Shown here one piece after another: positions 1-9,051 of a stretch of 60,934 nt of DNA. Position 1 is the first letter of the stretch. Each line of letters opens with the position of its first letter. The translations under genes and the position numbers were made by a program. The DNA is from an uncultured Clostridia bacterium (GTDB lineage: Bacteria > Bacillota > Clostridia > TANB77 > CAG-508): NCBI GenBank assembly GCA_949118805.1, contig CASAUJ010000002.1, positions 26,203 through 87,136 on the forward strand. Direction: 5' to 3'. Under the pieces are notes generated by a model. It saw nothing but the letters and a program-made list of their open reading frames with translations, was not told where the DNA came from and searched no databases.

Positions 1-86
1 GATCTGGATTGTCTGGATCTGGATTGCCTGGATCTGGATTGTCTGGATCTGGATTGCCTGGATCTGGATTGTCTGGATCTGGATTT
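1..86. repeat. 30-bp tandem repeat coding a Pro-Asp-Asn-Gly linker
   Basis: Nearly three copies of a 30-bp unit lie at the window edge and continue beyond it. Read on the minus strand in the frame of the surface protein they give PDPDNPDPGN units. Within each unit a 15-bp half-repeat differs by one codon (GAC against GGC), so the array grew by duplication of a pentapeptide. Confidence 0.9.
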
Positions 87-3000
87 TTTTCATTGGCCTC
101 AATAATATGAATTACCTCTGCTGTTGAAGCTATTCTTTTTCCCATAAATTCTATATGAGCTATATTACTAATCGCTTCTGGTTCTTCTCTTCCTTGTGAA
201 TAATCAACTTCTGTTTCAATTTGAATTATACTACTAGCATTGGATTCTATCTCCACTCTCATACTTATCCAATTTTCTTGAACGGTTCTTTCTACTTCCT
301 CTCCATTTTTTATAATTTTAGTAATCGTTAACTGTTTTGGAATATCATCTTTTAAAGTTAATCCCATAGTAGCAAATTTTGATAAATTTGAAATCCTAAT
401 TTCATATGTTATAGTGTCTCCTGCCTTTACATATTGACTAGATGGTTTTGCTGTCATTCTCATTTCTATCTCTATTTGTTTTACTTCTTCTCTCCAAAGA
501 TTAGATCGATATTCTTTTCCTCCATCTGTTACCGTTGTACAAAAAGTAATTTCATTTTTTTCGTTTCCTTTTTCTATTTCTACCACATATTTAATGAATT
601 TTCTTTGTCCTGCTTCCAATTCTCCAATTTCGATTATTGGATGATAGTCTAATATTTCGAAAGTACCATCTTCATCATCATTACATAACATATATTGGTG
701 TACTTTTGCTCCTTCTGAAAAATGATTGGTTACTTTTATATTTTCTTGTTTCTCATCTGATATATTTTCTATGATGGCTAAATAGTCCACTGTTCCTCCT
801 ACATAAGATCCACTTAATCGGTCTGTGGCACGTTTAATAGAAATTCTTAAATTTCCAGTATCTGTTATATGAGTTAATTCATTGCTTTGTTTTGTTATCT
901 CTCCATAAACAATTTCCGCTTTATTTTTTAGAAGCTTACCCTCTTGTGTTTCTGTATTTACTCTAACTTCATATTCTTTTTCAATTTTTTCTCCTTTTTT
1001 CAATTTTTCTATCATTATTTCATAAATGGTATCTTCTAACTCTTTATAATAAGGTTTTCTATCATATTCATATTCATCTTCTTCTACTACCATTGTTGTT
1101 CCTTCTGGTACTTCTCCTCTTACTGTAATATCAGATGCATCTTCTGTCCCAGTATTAGAGACTTCTATTTTATATTTAATAACCTCTCCATTTTTTACGG
1201 TTCCCGTTACTTCTTCCCCTCCCACTGTTGCAGTTAATCTTGTTTCAATACGAGGTCCTACTCCTGTCTCCATTTCAATATTGGTAGATCTTACTTCATG
1301 GGTAATCCTGGTGTTGTTTTCTATAAAATTTACTTGATAACTTGTTTTTGCTGTTTTGTTGTAATCTAAATAATTAGGTACTTTATATGTATAAGATTTT
1401 TCAATTCCTTCTCCTACTTCTAATTGTTCTACAATGATTAAATATTTACATACCTGTTGTGGATTTTGGATGGTTTCTATCCAACCATTTTCTTCTTTTT
1501 CCAGTTCATCTGTAGCATTTTGATTTTCGGTATAATAAATTTTTATTTTTTCTTCTCTGCTTATATTGATTCCATTTGTAATTTCAATTCCCATATTATT
1601 TTTTTTGTGATTAGTTGGAAATTCTCCTAAAATTCTAACATCTTGAATCGCTTTTTCTTGATTGTTAATAATTTCTATTTTTGCTTCTAATATCTTCTCT
1701 TCTGCTCCTCTTGGTATAGTTACTTGTATATTCTCCTCTTGTCCCATAGTTTCAATGTTTAAATCCTGTATATTATAAATTGGAATTACTTCTTGTGGAG
1801 CTGAAATCTGAATTTTCTCTTCTATATGATGGATTGTTTCCCCATTTTTGTACGCCATCACTATTTGTTCTTCTTTTGAACTAGCCTTTTTATCTACCTC
1901 AATGGTAGCATTTATACAAATAGTAAGTCCTTCTACTGCTTCTTGATATCCTAGTTGTTCTCCTTCTAATGCAATTTTTATATTTTTTTCTTCTACCTCA
2001 TAATGGTTAATTTTTAGTTCATTTTCATAGAATAAATCCATACTATTTATAGTTATATTGCTTACTTGTTCTGGTAATTGTATTATGATTTCTGGATTTT
2101 TATATAATTCATATTTTTCTTGATTAGTGATCAATATAGCTTTTATTTCCACATGGTTTGTCATAATTGTGGATAAACTATTTTTATTCGTTTCAATTTT
2201 TGCTTTTGTTTCTGTTTCTTTTAAGGCAATCACACTTTCTATTTCTTTCTCACCTATTGTTACTTTTGTTTTTAACTCTTTTGCTTGTTCTATCTCTTCA
2301 TCAGAAACATCTCTAGTTTGAATCCTTTTACTATGATAAATATCTAAGATTCCTTCTTTGATTGGTGCTGTAGTTTGTATTTTTATTCCTTGGATGTCTT
2401 CTCTTTGATAATCAATCACAATATTTCCTTGCTCATCTGTATGCGTTTCACTTGTAATGCTTGCTATTTTTTCTCCTTGTAAATCATATATTTCTATTTT
2501 TCCTTCGGTTCCTAATAGTTTTTCTACTTGTTCTTTTTTTATTACCGTTCTACCATAAAATATTGGACAAAAGCTCTCTGATACTTCCTTTATTTCAATT
2601 TCTTCTACTCCTTTAGCGTAATTGATTTTGACTTTTGTTACCGTTTTAAAATCACGATTGATTTTGGCTTGTAATTTTCCTTTATAAATATAGTTTTCTT
2701 CATTTTCTATGGACGTTTCTAACATATTGTCTACTTCTTCTGCTCCAATTGTTATTTCATTTTGTGTTTTGATTTGTTTTCCATTATATAAAAATATGCT
2801 TTCTTCTGCTTGTAGCTTTTGATTTTCTAACTCTACATCTTTGTCATATAAAATGGTAAGAATTACATTTTCCTCTCCTTGCTTTTTCCAGTTTATTTTT
2901 CCTTCTTCTCTTATGGGATTTGACAACATTAATAGTAATTCTTTTTCTTGCTCTTGGATTTCTATCTTTGTCATATTGTTTAAATATTCTACTTTTTCGA

Positions 3001-3676
3001 TTTTTCCTTTTATTTTTTCTGGTAAGGTTATTTTGGCTTGTATTTTTTCGATTGGATAATTATTTTCTTGTAATCCTAAATGATAGGAAATTTGGAGAAC
3101 TCTCTTTTCTTCTCCCTCAATCTCTTTTATCTTATTCGTGATAATCTTCATTTCATTTTTCACATTTTCTGTTGTATTATTTTCCTCTAATTGTAAAGAC
3201 ACTTCCCTTTGTGCTTGTATCTTAATATCTTGTTGTGTACTGTCACGATAAATTCCTTCTAGATAAATTTCTGTTATGGTATTTAAAAAGTCAATTGTGA
3301 AATCTTCCTCTTTTTTCATTTCTATTGGTATTTTTATATTTTCAATGATTCCTGCATTGATTTGGTTTAAATAAATACTATTTCCTTCAATACGATTAAT
3401 TTGTTCCGTCTGGGTATTTTTTAAATTAAAATTATTATTTTCTAGTCTAATCTCACCATTAAAGTAACCTTCTTTTTTTACATGAATTTGTAAATATAAG
3501 AAAGTCTCTTCTTCCTTTATTAATTCGGCTTTAAATTCTATATTTCTGTGATTTGTTGCATTGTCATTTTCCATCGCATAACTTACTAAATTACTTCCTA
3601 TTAAAAGAAGATTACTCACAGTCATACTTGCTATCATCATTAAAATCACACTTATTTTTAAAAATTTGTTTTTCAT
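1..3676 (-). CDS. Large secreted DUF11-like repeat protein, partial (C-terminus beyond window)
   Basis: An uninterrupted reading frame of 1225 codons starts with ATG at 3676, preceded by AAGGAG six bases upstream, and runs off the left edge with no stop. It begins with a signal peptide or anchor (short basic N-terminus, hydrophobic stretch at about residues 5-30). The rest is rich in Glu, Lys, Ile and Asn and reads like serial beta-sandwich repeats of the DUF11/conserved-repeat kind (for example the segment VSNTGTEDASDITVRGEVPE). The last visible residues are a Pro-Asp-Asn-Gly linker (PDPDNPDPGN) coded by a 30-bp tandem repeat, typical of a cell-wall spacer. No sortase motif is in view because the C-terminus is missing. 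Function is inferred as a surface protein; the family call is moderate. Confidence 0.75.
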   Translation of the reverse strand, partial: MKNKFLKISVILMMIASMTVSNLLLIGSNLVSYAMENDNATNHRNIEFKAELIKEEETFLYLQIHVKKEGYFNGEIRLENNNFNLKNTQTEQINRIEGNSIYLNQINAGIIENIKIPIEMKKEEDFTIDFLNTITEIYLEGIYRDSTQQDIKIQAQREVSLQLEENNTTENVKNEMKIITNKIKEIEGEEKRVLQISYHLGLQENNYPIEKIQAKITLPEKIKGKIEKVEYLNNMTKIEIQEQEKELLLMLSNPIREEGKINWKKQGEENVILTILYDKDVELENQKLQAEESIFLYNGKQIKTQNEITIGAEEVDNMLETSIENEENYIYKGKLQAKINRDFKTVTKVKINYAKGVEEIEIKEVSESFCPIFYGRTVIKKEQVEKLLGTEGKIEIYDLQGEKIASITSETHTDEQGNIVIDYQREDIQGIKIQTTAPIKEGILDIYHSKRIQTRDVSDEEIEQAKELKTKVTIGEKEIESVIALKETETKAKIETNKNSLSTIMTNHVEIKAILITNQEKYELYKNPEIIIQLPEQVSNITINSMDLFYENELKINHYEVEEKNIKIALEGEQLGYQEAVEGLTICINATIEVDKKASSKEEQIVMAYKNGETIHHIEEKIQISAPQEVIPIYNIQDLNIETMGQEENIQVTIPRGAEEKILEAKIEIINNQEKAIQDVRILGEFPTNHKKNNMGIEITNGINISREEKIKIYYTENQNATDELEKEENGWIETIQNPQQVCKYLIIVEQLEVGEGIEKSYTYKVPNYLDYNKTAKTSYQVNFIENNTRITHEVRSTNIEMETGVGPRIETRLTATVGGEEVTGTVKNGEVIKYKIEVSNTGTEDASDITVRGEVPEGTTMVVEEDEYEYDRKPYYKELEDTIYEIMIEKLKKGEKIEKEYEVRVNTETQEGKLLKNKAEIVYGEITKQSNELTHITDTGNLRISIKRATDRLSGSYVGGTVDYLAIIENISDEKQENIKVTNHFSEGAKVHQYMLCNDDEDGTFEILDYHPIIEIGELEAGQRKFIKYVVEIEKGNEKNEITFCTTVTDGGKEYRSNLWREEVKQIEIEMRMTAKPSSQYVKAGDTITYEIRISNLSKFATMGLTLKDDIPKQLTITKIIKNGEEVERTVQENWISMRVEIESNASSIIQIETEVDYSQGREEPEAISNIAHIEFMGKRIASTAEVIHIIEANEKNPDPDNPDPGNPDPDNPDPGNPDPDNPD

Positions 3677-4012
3677 AACTTTCTCCTTATTATTATGTAT
3701 CCTTATTGTCTAATTCTGCTCATTTTATATTATAACTTCTTTCTTTTTATAAATCTATATGACTTCTTTCCAGTTTTTTTGTGATTGGTTCGATTCCTTT
3801 ACGGATACTAAAAATAAGGTTCTTTTATTATTTTTTTGTTACATTTTGTAATATTTTTGTATTATAATTGCTTGTTTTTTGAAATTTATGTTTATTTTTC
3901 AACATTTCCGCCAATTTATCTTTATGTTATCTTCTGATTTTTACTAAATTATTCCTTGTCCTTAGTAAATTTTTTCTTGCTTTTACATATACTATTCACA
4001 GAGGTGATTAAT
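3677..4012. promoter_or_regulatory. Divergent intergenic region with a candidate promoter
   Basis: This 336-bp AT-rich gap separates the minus-strand surface protein gene from the plus-strand pair. A possible plus-strand sigma-A promoter is TTACAT at 3839-3844, 18-bp spacer, TATAAT at 3863-3868. A TATAAT on the minus strand at 3734-3729 could serve the surface protein, but its -35 is poor. Nothing else is visible. Confidence 0.4.
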
Positions 4013-4444
4013 TTGAACAATATAAACTTTGACGAAAATACTATGAATCAATTAAAGAATATGATGAAAAATGGAGATTTAAATCATATGATTTCACAAA
4101 TACCTCCTGAAATGATACAAAATTTTTCTTCTATGATGAATCAAAATAGTGCAAATTCCTCTCATGATACGTCTCATCATGCACAGTCAACAAATTCGTC
4201 AGAGAACCAAAGTAATTCTTTCGATTTTAGTAAAATTGATATGAATACTCTTTTAAAGATGAAGTCTGTTATGGAAAAATTAAATTCTTCTAATGATCCT
4301 AGATCTAATTTGTTATATTCCTTGAAACCTTATTTACGTGAAGGAAAAAAAGAAAAAATAGACCAGTATGCTAATTTATTAAATGTTGCTAAACTTGCTG
4401 ATTTATTTAAAGATACGAATAAGGAGAGTCCTCACAATGGCTAG
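4013..4444 (+). CDS. Hypothetical protein, 143 aa
   Basis: I do not recognise this protein. The start chosen is TTG at 4013, preceded by GAGGTGAT at 4001-4008, rather than the upstream ATG at 3956, which has no ribosome binding site. It is soluble, rich in Asn, Met and Ser, with helical segments (ENTMNQLKNMMKNGDLNHMI near the start), a low-complexity Asn/Ser/His middle (about residues 50-75), and a basic C-terminal helical part. The next gene starts inside its last codons (8-bp overlap), so the two are translationally coupled and probably work together. Composition recalls small spore-associated proteins of Clostridia, but that is only a guess. Confidence 0.7.
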   Translation: MNNINFDENTMNQLKNMMKNGDLNHMISQIPPEMIQNFSSMMNQNSANSSHDTSHHAQSTNSSENQSNSFDFSKIDMNTLLKMKSVMEKLNSSNDPRSNLLYSLKPYLREGKKEKIDQYANLLNVAKLADLFKDTNKESPHNG

Positions 4445-4739
4445 TTTTTATCATAATTATTATCGTTATTATAGACCTTTTCCTTCTATTCCTCATCAGC
4501 AACCATCTTCTTTGGTAGAAAAAAGGGCTTCTGAAGAGGCTTCTTCTCAAGATCGTACTCTTACTCCTAATTCCAAAAAATCACCTAAAAATGATACTGA
4601 AACACCCATTTTTGAGATATTGGGAATTCAGTTATTTTTAGATGATCTTATCATTCTTGGTTTATTGTTCTTTTTGTACCAAGAAGAGGTGCAAGATGAG
4701 TTGCTTTTTCTTGCTTTGATTCTTTTATTATTGAGTTGA
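4437..4739 (+). CDS. Hypothetical protein with hydrophobic C-terminus, 100 aa
   Basis: The start is ATG at 4437, preceded by AAGGAG at 4421-4426; it overlaps the end of the previous gene by 8 bp. The N-terminus is Tyr/His/Pro-rich (YHNYYRYYRPF), the middle polar, and the last ~40 residues hydrophobic and interspersed with acids (ILGIQLFLDDLIILGLLFF and LLFLALILLLLS), suggesting membrane association or a self-assembling structural protein. It runs convergent to minC with one base between stops. No family is recognised. The aromatic N-terminus resembles some spore-coat proteins, which is inference only. Confidence 0.65.
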   Translation: MASFYHNYYRYYRPFPSIPHQQPSSLVEKRASEEASSQDRTLTPNSKKSPKNDTETPIFEILGIQLFLDDLIILGLLFFLYQEEVQDELLFLALILLLLS

Positions 4740-4740
4740 T

Positions 4741-5352
4741 TTATTCTATGATAATTTTATCTTTATCAATGCTAATGTAAGCTTGCTTATGCCTTGGTTC
4801 TTCATCTCGATCAATTTCTTTTACGACATTAGCAATTCGAATTTGTACAGTGTCTACTAAACCTGCTGCTATTATTGCTTGTTTATTTCCTTTTGCTCCT
4901 GCATGGGCTAGTCCTCTTAATGCACCTAACACAATAATATTGTCTGATGCCATTACTTCCGCTCCTGAATTAACGTCACCGATTATAACAAGGCTTCCTT
5001 CTGTTTCTATTTTTTGTCCAGAACGTAAAGATCCTCGATGAAACTTTGTTTCTGATATGGCAATTTCTTTCTCAAATGTTTTTTTTATGCTATGTAATCC
5101 TAAACTTTTTGGCATATCAAAATCAATTTCTACTTCTATTTTACTTTTTATTAATTCTTGTATCTCATCAATTTCTTTATTCTTTAAAATTTTTCCTGTT
5201 ACAATAATTGGAGTTTTGTCTTCTTTATATAGTTTTTTTAATTCTGTTAATTTTTTCGTCAGTTCTGCTATAATTTCTGCTTGATCCGCTTCTTCCTTTA
5301 ATTTGATGATAAGTTCATTTTTTTTCAAATGAATGGTTACACAATTCTTCAT
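4741..5352 (-). CDS. minC: Septum site-determining protein MinC
   Basis: MinC inhibits FtsZ ring assembly away from midcell, normally together with MinD at the membrane. The 203-residue length fits. The N-terminal domain (about 1-95) is weakly conserved; the C-terminal beta-helix domain (about 100-195) shows RGSLRSGQ, GDVNSGAEV and GALRGLAHAGA, diagnostic of the family. The ATG at 5352 is preceded by an AAGGAAG-type site. It is last in the mre/pbp2 run. No minD follows: the next gene downstream is on the opposite strand. Confidence 0.93.
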   Translation of the reverse strand: MKNCVTIHLKKNELIIKLKEEADQAEIIAELTKKLTELKKLYKEDKTPIIVTGKILKNKEIDEIQELIKSKIEVEIDFDMPKSLGLHSIKKTFEKEIAISETKFHRGSLRSGQKIETEGSLVIIGDVNSGAEVMASDNIIVLGALRGLAHAGAKGNKQAIIAAGLVDTVQIRIANVVKEIDRDEEPRHKQAYISIDKDKIIIE

Positions 5353-5381
5353 TTTTACTTCCTTTCCTTTTATGTTAATTT

Positions 5382-7499
5382 TTAATTCATAATTTCTATA
5401 TATGGAATTGCTTCCATATTTTCTTCTACATTTTGTGTATTCATTCCAAAGTATTCTTCCATAATATTTCGAACTACTTCTGCCGTATAGTTTCCATGTC
5501 CTCCATTCTCTACCATTACTACGATCGCAATTTCTGGATTTTCAAATGGAGCAAATCCAACAAACCACCCATGTACTTGATTATTAGGTGCTTCTGCAGA
5601 TCCTGTTTTTCCTCCTACACTAATATCAAAATCTCTAAATCGACTATATGCTGTACCTCCTGTGTCACTAGTAACGGATTGCATTCCTTGTAGAACAGCA
5701 TTGAAATAAGCTGGATTGATGGTTATTTCTTCTGTATTTTCTTCTTCTAGTCCCAATTTTTGATTCACAAATCGATTTATTTCTTCTCGCGAAGTTTCTG
5801 AACCATCTGCATTTCGTATGGTTTTTACAATACTAACATCAATTTTATGCCCTCCATTGGCAAGCATACTGATATATTTTGCCATTTGTAATGGACTAAA
5901 TTCGTTATCACTTTGTCCAATTGCTGCTTGTAAAGCATTTCCTGGTCCCCATGGCTCGTTTGGATGTAAGTTAGCCCAAGTTTCTTTACTTGCTAATGCT
6001 CCTACTGTTTCGCTTTGTAATTCAATTCCTGTTTTTGATCCTAATCCAAAATATTTAGCATATTTTACTAAATTATCAATTCCCATTCTATCTGCTGTTT
6101 CATAGAAAAAGTAGTTACATGATTTTTCAATAGCTCCTGATACATTCAAATATCCATGCCCTATATGATAGTCTGTATAAACCCAACAACGTGGTTGATA
6201 ATCTCTATATTTTGTATAGATTCCTGTATCATTTATGGTTGTATTTAATTGAATGACCCCTGACTCTAATCCTGCAATTGCTGTTACCATTTTAAAAGTC
6301 GAACCTGGTGAGTAAGAGTTTTGTGTAGCTTTATTCATTAATGGCTTTGCTTCATTATCTCTATATTTTGTCCAATTTTCATTGCTAATTCCCCCCACAA
6401 AGTCAGCTGGATTATAATCTGGATAACTTGCCATGGCTAATACTTCTCCTGTATTAACATTCATAACAACTGCTGCTCCTGCTTTTGCATCATAAGCTTT
6501 TCCAAATCCTCCTGTTGCTATTTTTTCGATATTAGCGGATAACGCCTGTTCTGTTATTTTTTGAAGGTTAGCATCAATGGTAAGGACAACATCCGAACCT
6601 GCTATGGCTTCTTTCGCTATGTATTCTGCTGTAATGGTTCCGTCTACTGCCATATCAATTTGTTTGGTTCCATTTTTTCCTTTTAAATATTCTTCAAACA
6701 CATATTCAATTCCTGTTTTTCCTATAATGTCATTTTGACTATAATTAGCTTTTCTTGTTTCATATTCTTTTGCATCAATTCGCGAAGCATATCCTAATAT
6801 GTGAGAAGCTAACGTTCCTGATGTATATTCTCTAATAGGTTCTACTACAATATTAATTCCAGCAAATTTATCAGAACTTTCACTAAATTCGGCTACTGCT
6901 TCTCTTGGTATGTTTTCTGATATGGTTACTGCTTTTGTACTACTATATCCTTTTTGTGCAATTAAATAACGTATTCCAATAATTTTTCTTATTTCTTGTA
7001 TTTCTTCATTTTGAATTTTATATTTTTGTTTGAATCGATAAAAGGCTTGTTCTGCTGTCATATCTTCTTCGATATTATTATTTTTCTTCCATTTTATCAA
7101 TGTTTCATTGTTAATTGTATACTCAAATGGTTCTATTTTTATAGGAAAACTATCCGTATAAGCACATTCATATTTTTCTAATACTTGTATCATATTTAAA
7201 ATAGATGTATTTAAGGTGTCTGTATCTACTTTACTTTTGTACATTTCTAAAGAAAATGCCATTTTAGATGTAACAAGTGGTATTCCTGTCTTATCTAAAA
7301 TTGCACCTCGTGAAGCTTCGAGTGTACTTTCTCTTGTTAATCGTGTATTGGATTGTTCTCTATATTCTGCACCATGTACAATTTGAAGGCTAAATAGTCT
7401 GACAATTAAAATAATACCAATTATATAGGTAAAAATTGTTAGCGTATTAAATCTCAAGTTTATGTTTACTTTTTTCTTTTCTTTCTGTTTTTTTATCAA
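5382..7499 (-). CDS. mrdA: Penicillin-binding protein 2 (rod-elongation transpeptidase)
   Basis: Class B PBP, 705 aa, the crosslinking transpeptidase of the elongasome. One N-terminal membrane segment (about 20-42) precedes the dimerisation domain (about 60-330) and the transpeptidase domain. Active-site motifs are STFK (catalytic Ser about 400), SCN (about 460) and KTGS (about 632). The start is TTG at 7499 with AAGGTGATG just upstream. Its place directly after mreB-mreC-mreD supports the PBP2 assignment over FtsI or a sporulation PBP. The length is at the upper end for PBP2, because of an insert at about 110-180. Confidence 0.93.
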   Translation of the reverse strand: MIKKQKEKKKVNINLRFNTLTIFTYIIGIILIVRLFSLQIVHGAEYREQSNTRLTRESTLEASRGAILDKTGIPLVTSKMAFSLEMYKSKVDTDTLNTSILNMIQVLEKYECAYTDSFPIKIEPFEYTINNETLIKWKKNNNIEEDMTAEQAFYRFKQKYKIQNEEIQEIRKIIGIRYLIAQKGYSSTKAVTISENIPREAVAEFSESSDKFAGINIVVEPIREYTSGTLASHILGYASRIDAKEYETRKANYSQNDIIGKTGIEYVFEEYLKGKNGTKQIDMAVDGTITAEYIAKEAIAGSDVVLTIDANLQKITEQALSANIEKIATGGFGKAYDAKAGAAVVMNVNTGEVLAMASYPDYNPADFVGGISNENWTKYRDNEAKPLMNKATQNSYSPGSTFKMVTAIAGLESGVIQLNTTINDTGIYTKYRDYQPRCWVYTDYHIGHGYLNVSGAIEKSCNYFFYETADRMGIDNLVKYAKYFGLGSKTGIELQSETVGALASKETWANLHPNEPWGPGNALQAAIGQSDNEFSPLQMAKYISMLANGGHKIDVSIVKTIRNADGSETSREEINRFVNQKLGLEEENTEEITINPAYFNAVLQGMQSVTSDTGGTAYSRFRDFDISVGGKTGSAEAPNNQVHGWFVGFAPFENPEIAIVVMVENGGHGNYTAEVVRNIMEEYFGMNTQNVEENMEAIPYIEIMN

Positions 7500-7525
7500 C
7501 TCATCACCTTCTTTTTTTGAAAAAT

Positions 7526-8062
7526 TTAAAAGTATTTTGTTAAAATTGTATTTTCTTTATATTCATTTTCAATGCTATAACCACATTTTTGAATAAGTGG
7601 ATAAAGAATAATGGTTAGAATAAGATTGAAAATAATTTCTATTACTAAAATTTTTATGAAGTTCATGATTTCTATCTGCATAGCTATAAAAATATATTTT
7701 AATAAATAACTTAAAATTTCAAAAATCGCTGTTGCTACTATCACCATAACCATAATTGTAATTCTACTATCTTTTGAAAAATTCTTATCAAATATAGCAG
7801 CTAAAAATCCAATTAATCCTAATCCAACACAATAAATCCCAATTTTGGTTCCTAGGATAAAGTCTAATAAAATTCCCACTATTAACCCATATATCGTTCC
7901 CATTGTCTTAGTCCCAAATAATCCAATAAATAATATGTATATAACAAATAAATTTGGCATAATACCAGATATGGTAAACCAACTAAAAAAATTTGCTTGT
8001 AAAATATAAATAAAAATAGCTGTTAAAATCAAACTAATATTGATGATTATCTTTTTTTTCAA
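7526..8062 (-). CDS. mreD: Rod shape-determining protein MreD
   Basis: Integral membrane protein of 178 aa with about five hydrophobic segments and few charges, the usual size for MreD, which bridges MreC/MreB to the lateral-wall synthesis machinery. The start is TTG at 8062 with a clear GGAGG site. It follows mreC by 17 bp and precedes pbp2, the canonical order. MreD is poorly conserved in sequence, so the call leans on topology and gene context. Confidence 0.88.
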   Translation of the reverse strand: MKKKIIINISLILTAIFIYILQANFFSWFTISGIMPNLFVIYILFIGLFGTKTMGTIYGLIVGILLDFILGTKIGIYCVGLGLIGFLAAIFDKNFSKDSRITIMVMVIVATAIFEILSYLLKYIFIAMQIEIMNFIKILVIEIIFNLILTIILYPLIQKCGYSIENEYKENTILTKYF

Positions 8063-8079
8063 TTGGTTTCCTCCTTTTG

Positions 8080-8895
8080 TTATTGATTTGTTACAACTAA
8101 TATGGTATCTAATTTGTCAAAGTCTACGGCTGTTTCTACAATGGCATATCGATCTGTCATATTTTGTGTATTGGTTACTTTTTTTACGGTTCCTATATGA
8201 ATTCCTTTTGGATAAATTCCTCCTAACCCTGAAGTTTCTATACTATCTCCCTGAATAATATTGGCTTCTGTTGGTATATACATTGCTTTTAGGGAAGATT
8301 TATCATCTAAGGTTCCTTTACAAACGATACTATCCTTAGTTGTACTCATAGAACAGCTAACAGAACTTGCTGTATCAATGATGGTTTGCACTTTAGCCGT
8401 TGTTTCTGTAACAGATATTACATGTCCTACTAATCCCTGATCCCCAATTACTGTCATTTTTGTTTCAACGCCATCTTTCTTGCCTAAATTAATTATGATG
8501 GTTTTGGAATAATTACTAATGTCCTTATTAATCACATAACCTGGTATTGTTTTATATTCTCCATATTTTTCTGTCAGATTCAAATATTCTTTTAGGGTTT
8601 CATTTTGTGTTTTTATATTTTCTAATTCTCTTAAAGATTGTTCTAGTTCACTATTTTTTTCTTTTAATTCTTTATTTTCTTCTTTTAGGTTATTAATATC
8701 AGTAAAAAATGTAGGATTTCCACTTAATTTATTTTTTAAATAGGTTAATCCATTTTGTATTGGCATTACTAAATTACTTGCTGCATTTTCAAAAAAGGAA
8801 TTTTCAGATTCCCCATTTGAAAAAATAACAATTAATATTAAAAGAATTATTGTTATAGCAATTCCTATGATTCCAGCCTTTTTATTTCGATGCAT
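8080..8895 (-). CDS. mreC: Rod shape-determining protein MreC
   Basis: 271 aa; a membrane anchor at about residues 8-26, a coiled coil at about 65-110 (NLKEENKELKEKNSELEQSL), then the paired beta-barrel domain with GDQGLVGHV and, near the end, the segment GGIYPKGIHIGTV typical of MreC. It organises PBP2 and MreD on the outer face of the membrane. ATG at 8895 with AAGGAG. A 156-bp gap holding a REP-like palindrome separates it from mreB, so mreB and mreC may not be equally expressed. Confidence 0.94.
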   Translation of the reverse strand: MHRNKKAGIIGIAITIILLILIVIFSNGESENSFFENAASNLVMPIQNGLTYLKNKLSGNPTFFTDINNLKEENKELKEKNSELEQSLRELENIKTQNETLKEYLNLTEKYGEYKTIPGYVINKDISNYSKTIIINLGKKDGVETKMTVIGDQGLVGHVISVTETTAKVQTIIDTASSVSCSMSTTKDSIVCKGTLDDKSSLKAMYIPTEANIIQGDSIETSGLGGIYPKGIHIGTVKKVTNTQNMTDRYAIVETAVDFDKLDTILVVTNQ

Positions 8896-8926
8896 TTTCT
8901 ACTCCTTTATGAATTAGATTCTTTTC

Positions 8927-9051
8927 ATGTGAAATGGGGACGTTTCCTTTTTCACATTTATTTAAATTTCAAATAAAATTCTCTTCCTCTTTTGTTATTT
9001 TATTAACAATATTTATACCAATGTGAAAAAGGAAACGTCCCCATTTCACAT
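8927..9051. repeat. REP/MITE-like palindrome, copy 1 (32-bp perfect inverted repeat)
   Basis: Positions 8927-8958 and 9020-9051 are perfect reverse complements (32 bp) around a 61-bp AT-rich centre. The arms contain GGGGACGTTTCC and a TTTTTCACATT end. A close relative lies at 48064-48197, so this is a dispersed element and not a simple terminator. It abuts the mreB stop codon (TAA at 9054-9052). Confidence 0.9.

Noticed and set aside
1..86. CRISPR-like array at the left edge
   Set aside because: The repeats are contiguous, without spacers, and code a Pro-Asp-Asn-Gly linker in the surface protein frame.
2127..3141. Plus-strand frames within the surface protein gene
   Set aside because: They are antisense to a continuous 1225-codon frame and are hydrophobic or low-complexity shadows without ribosome binding sites.
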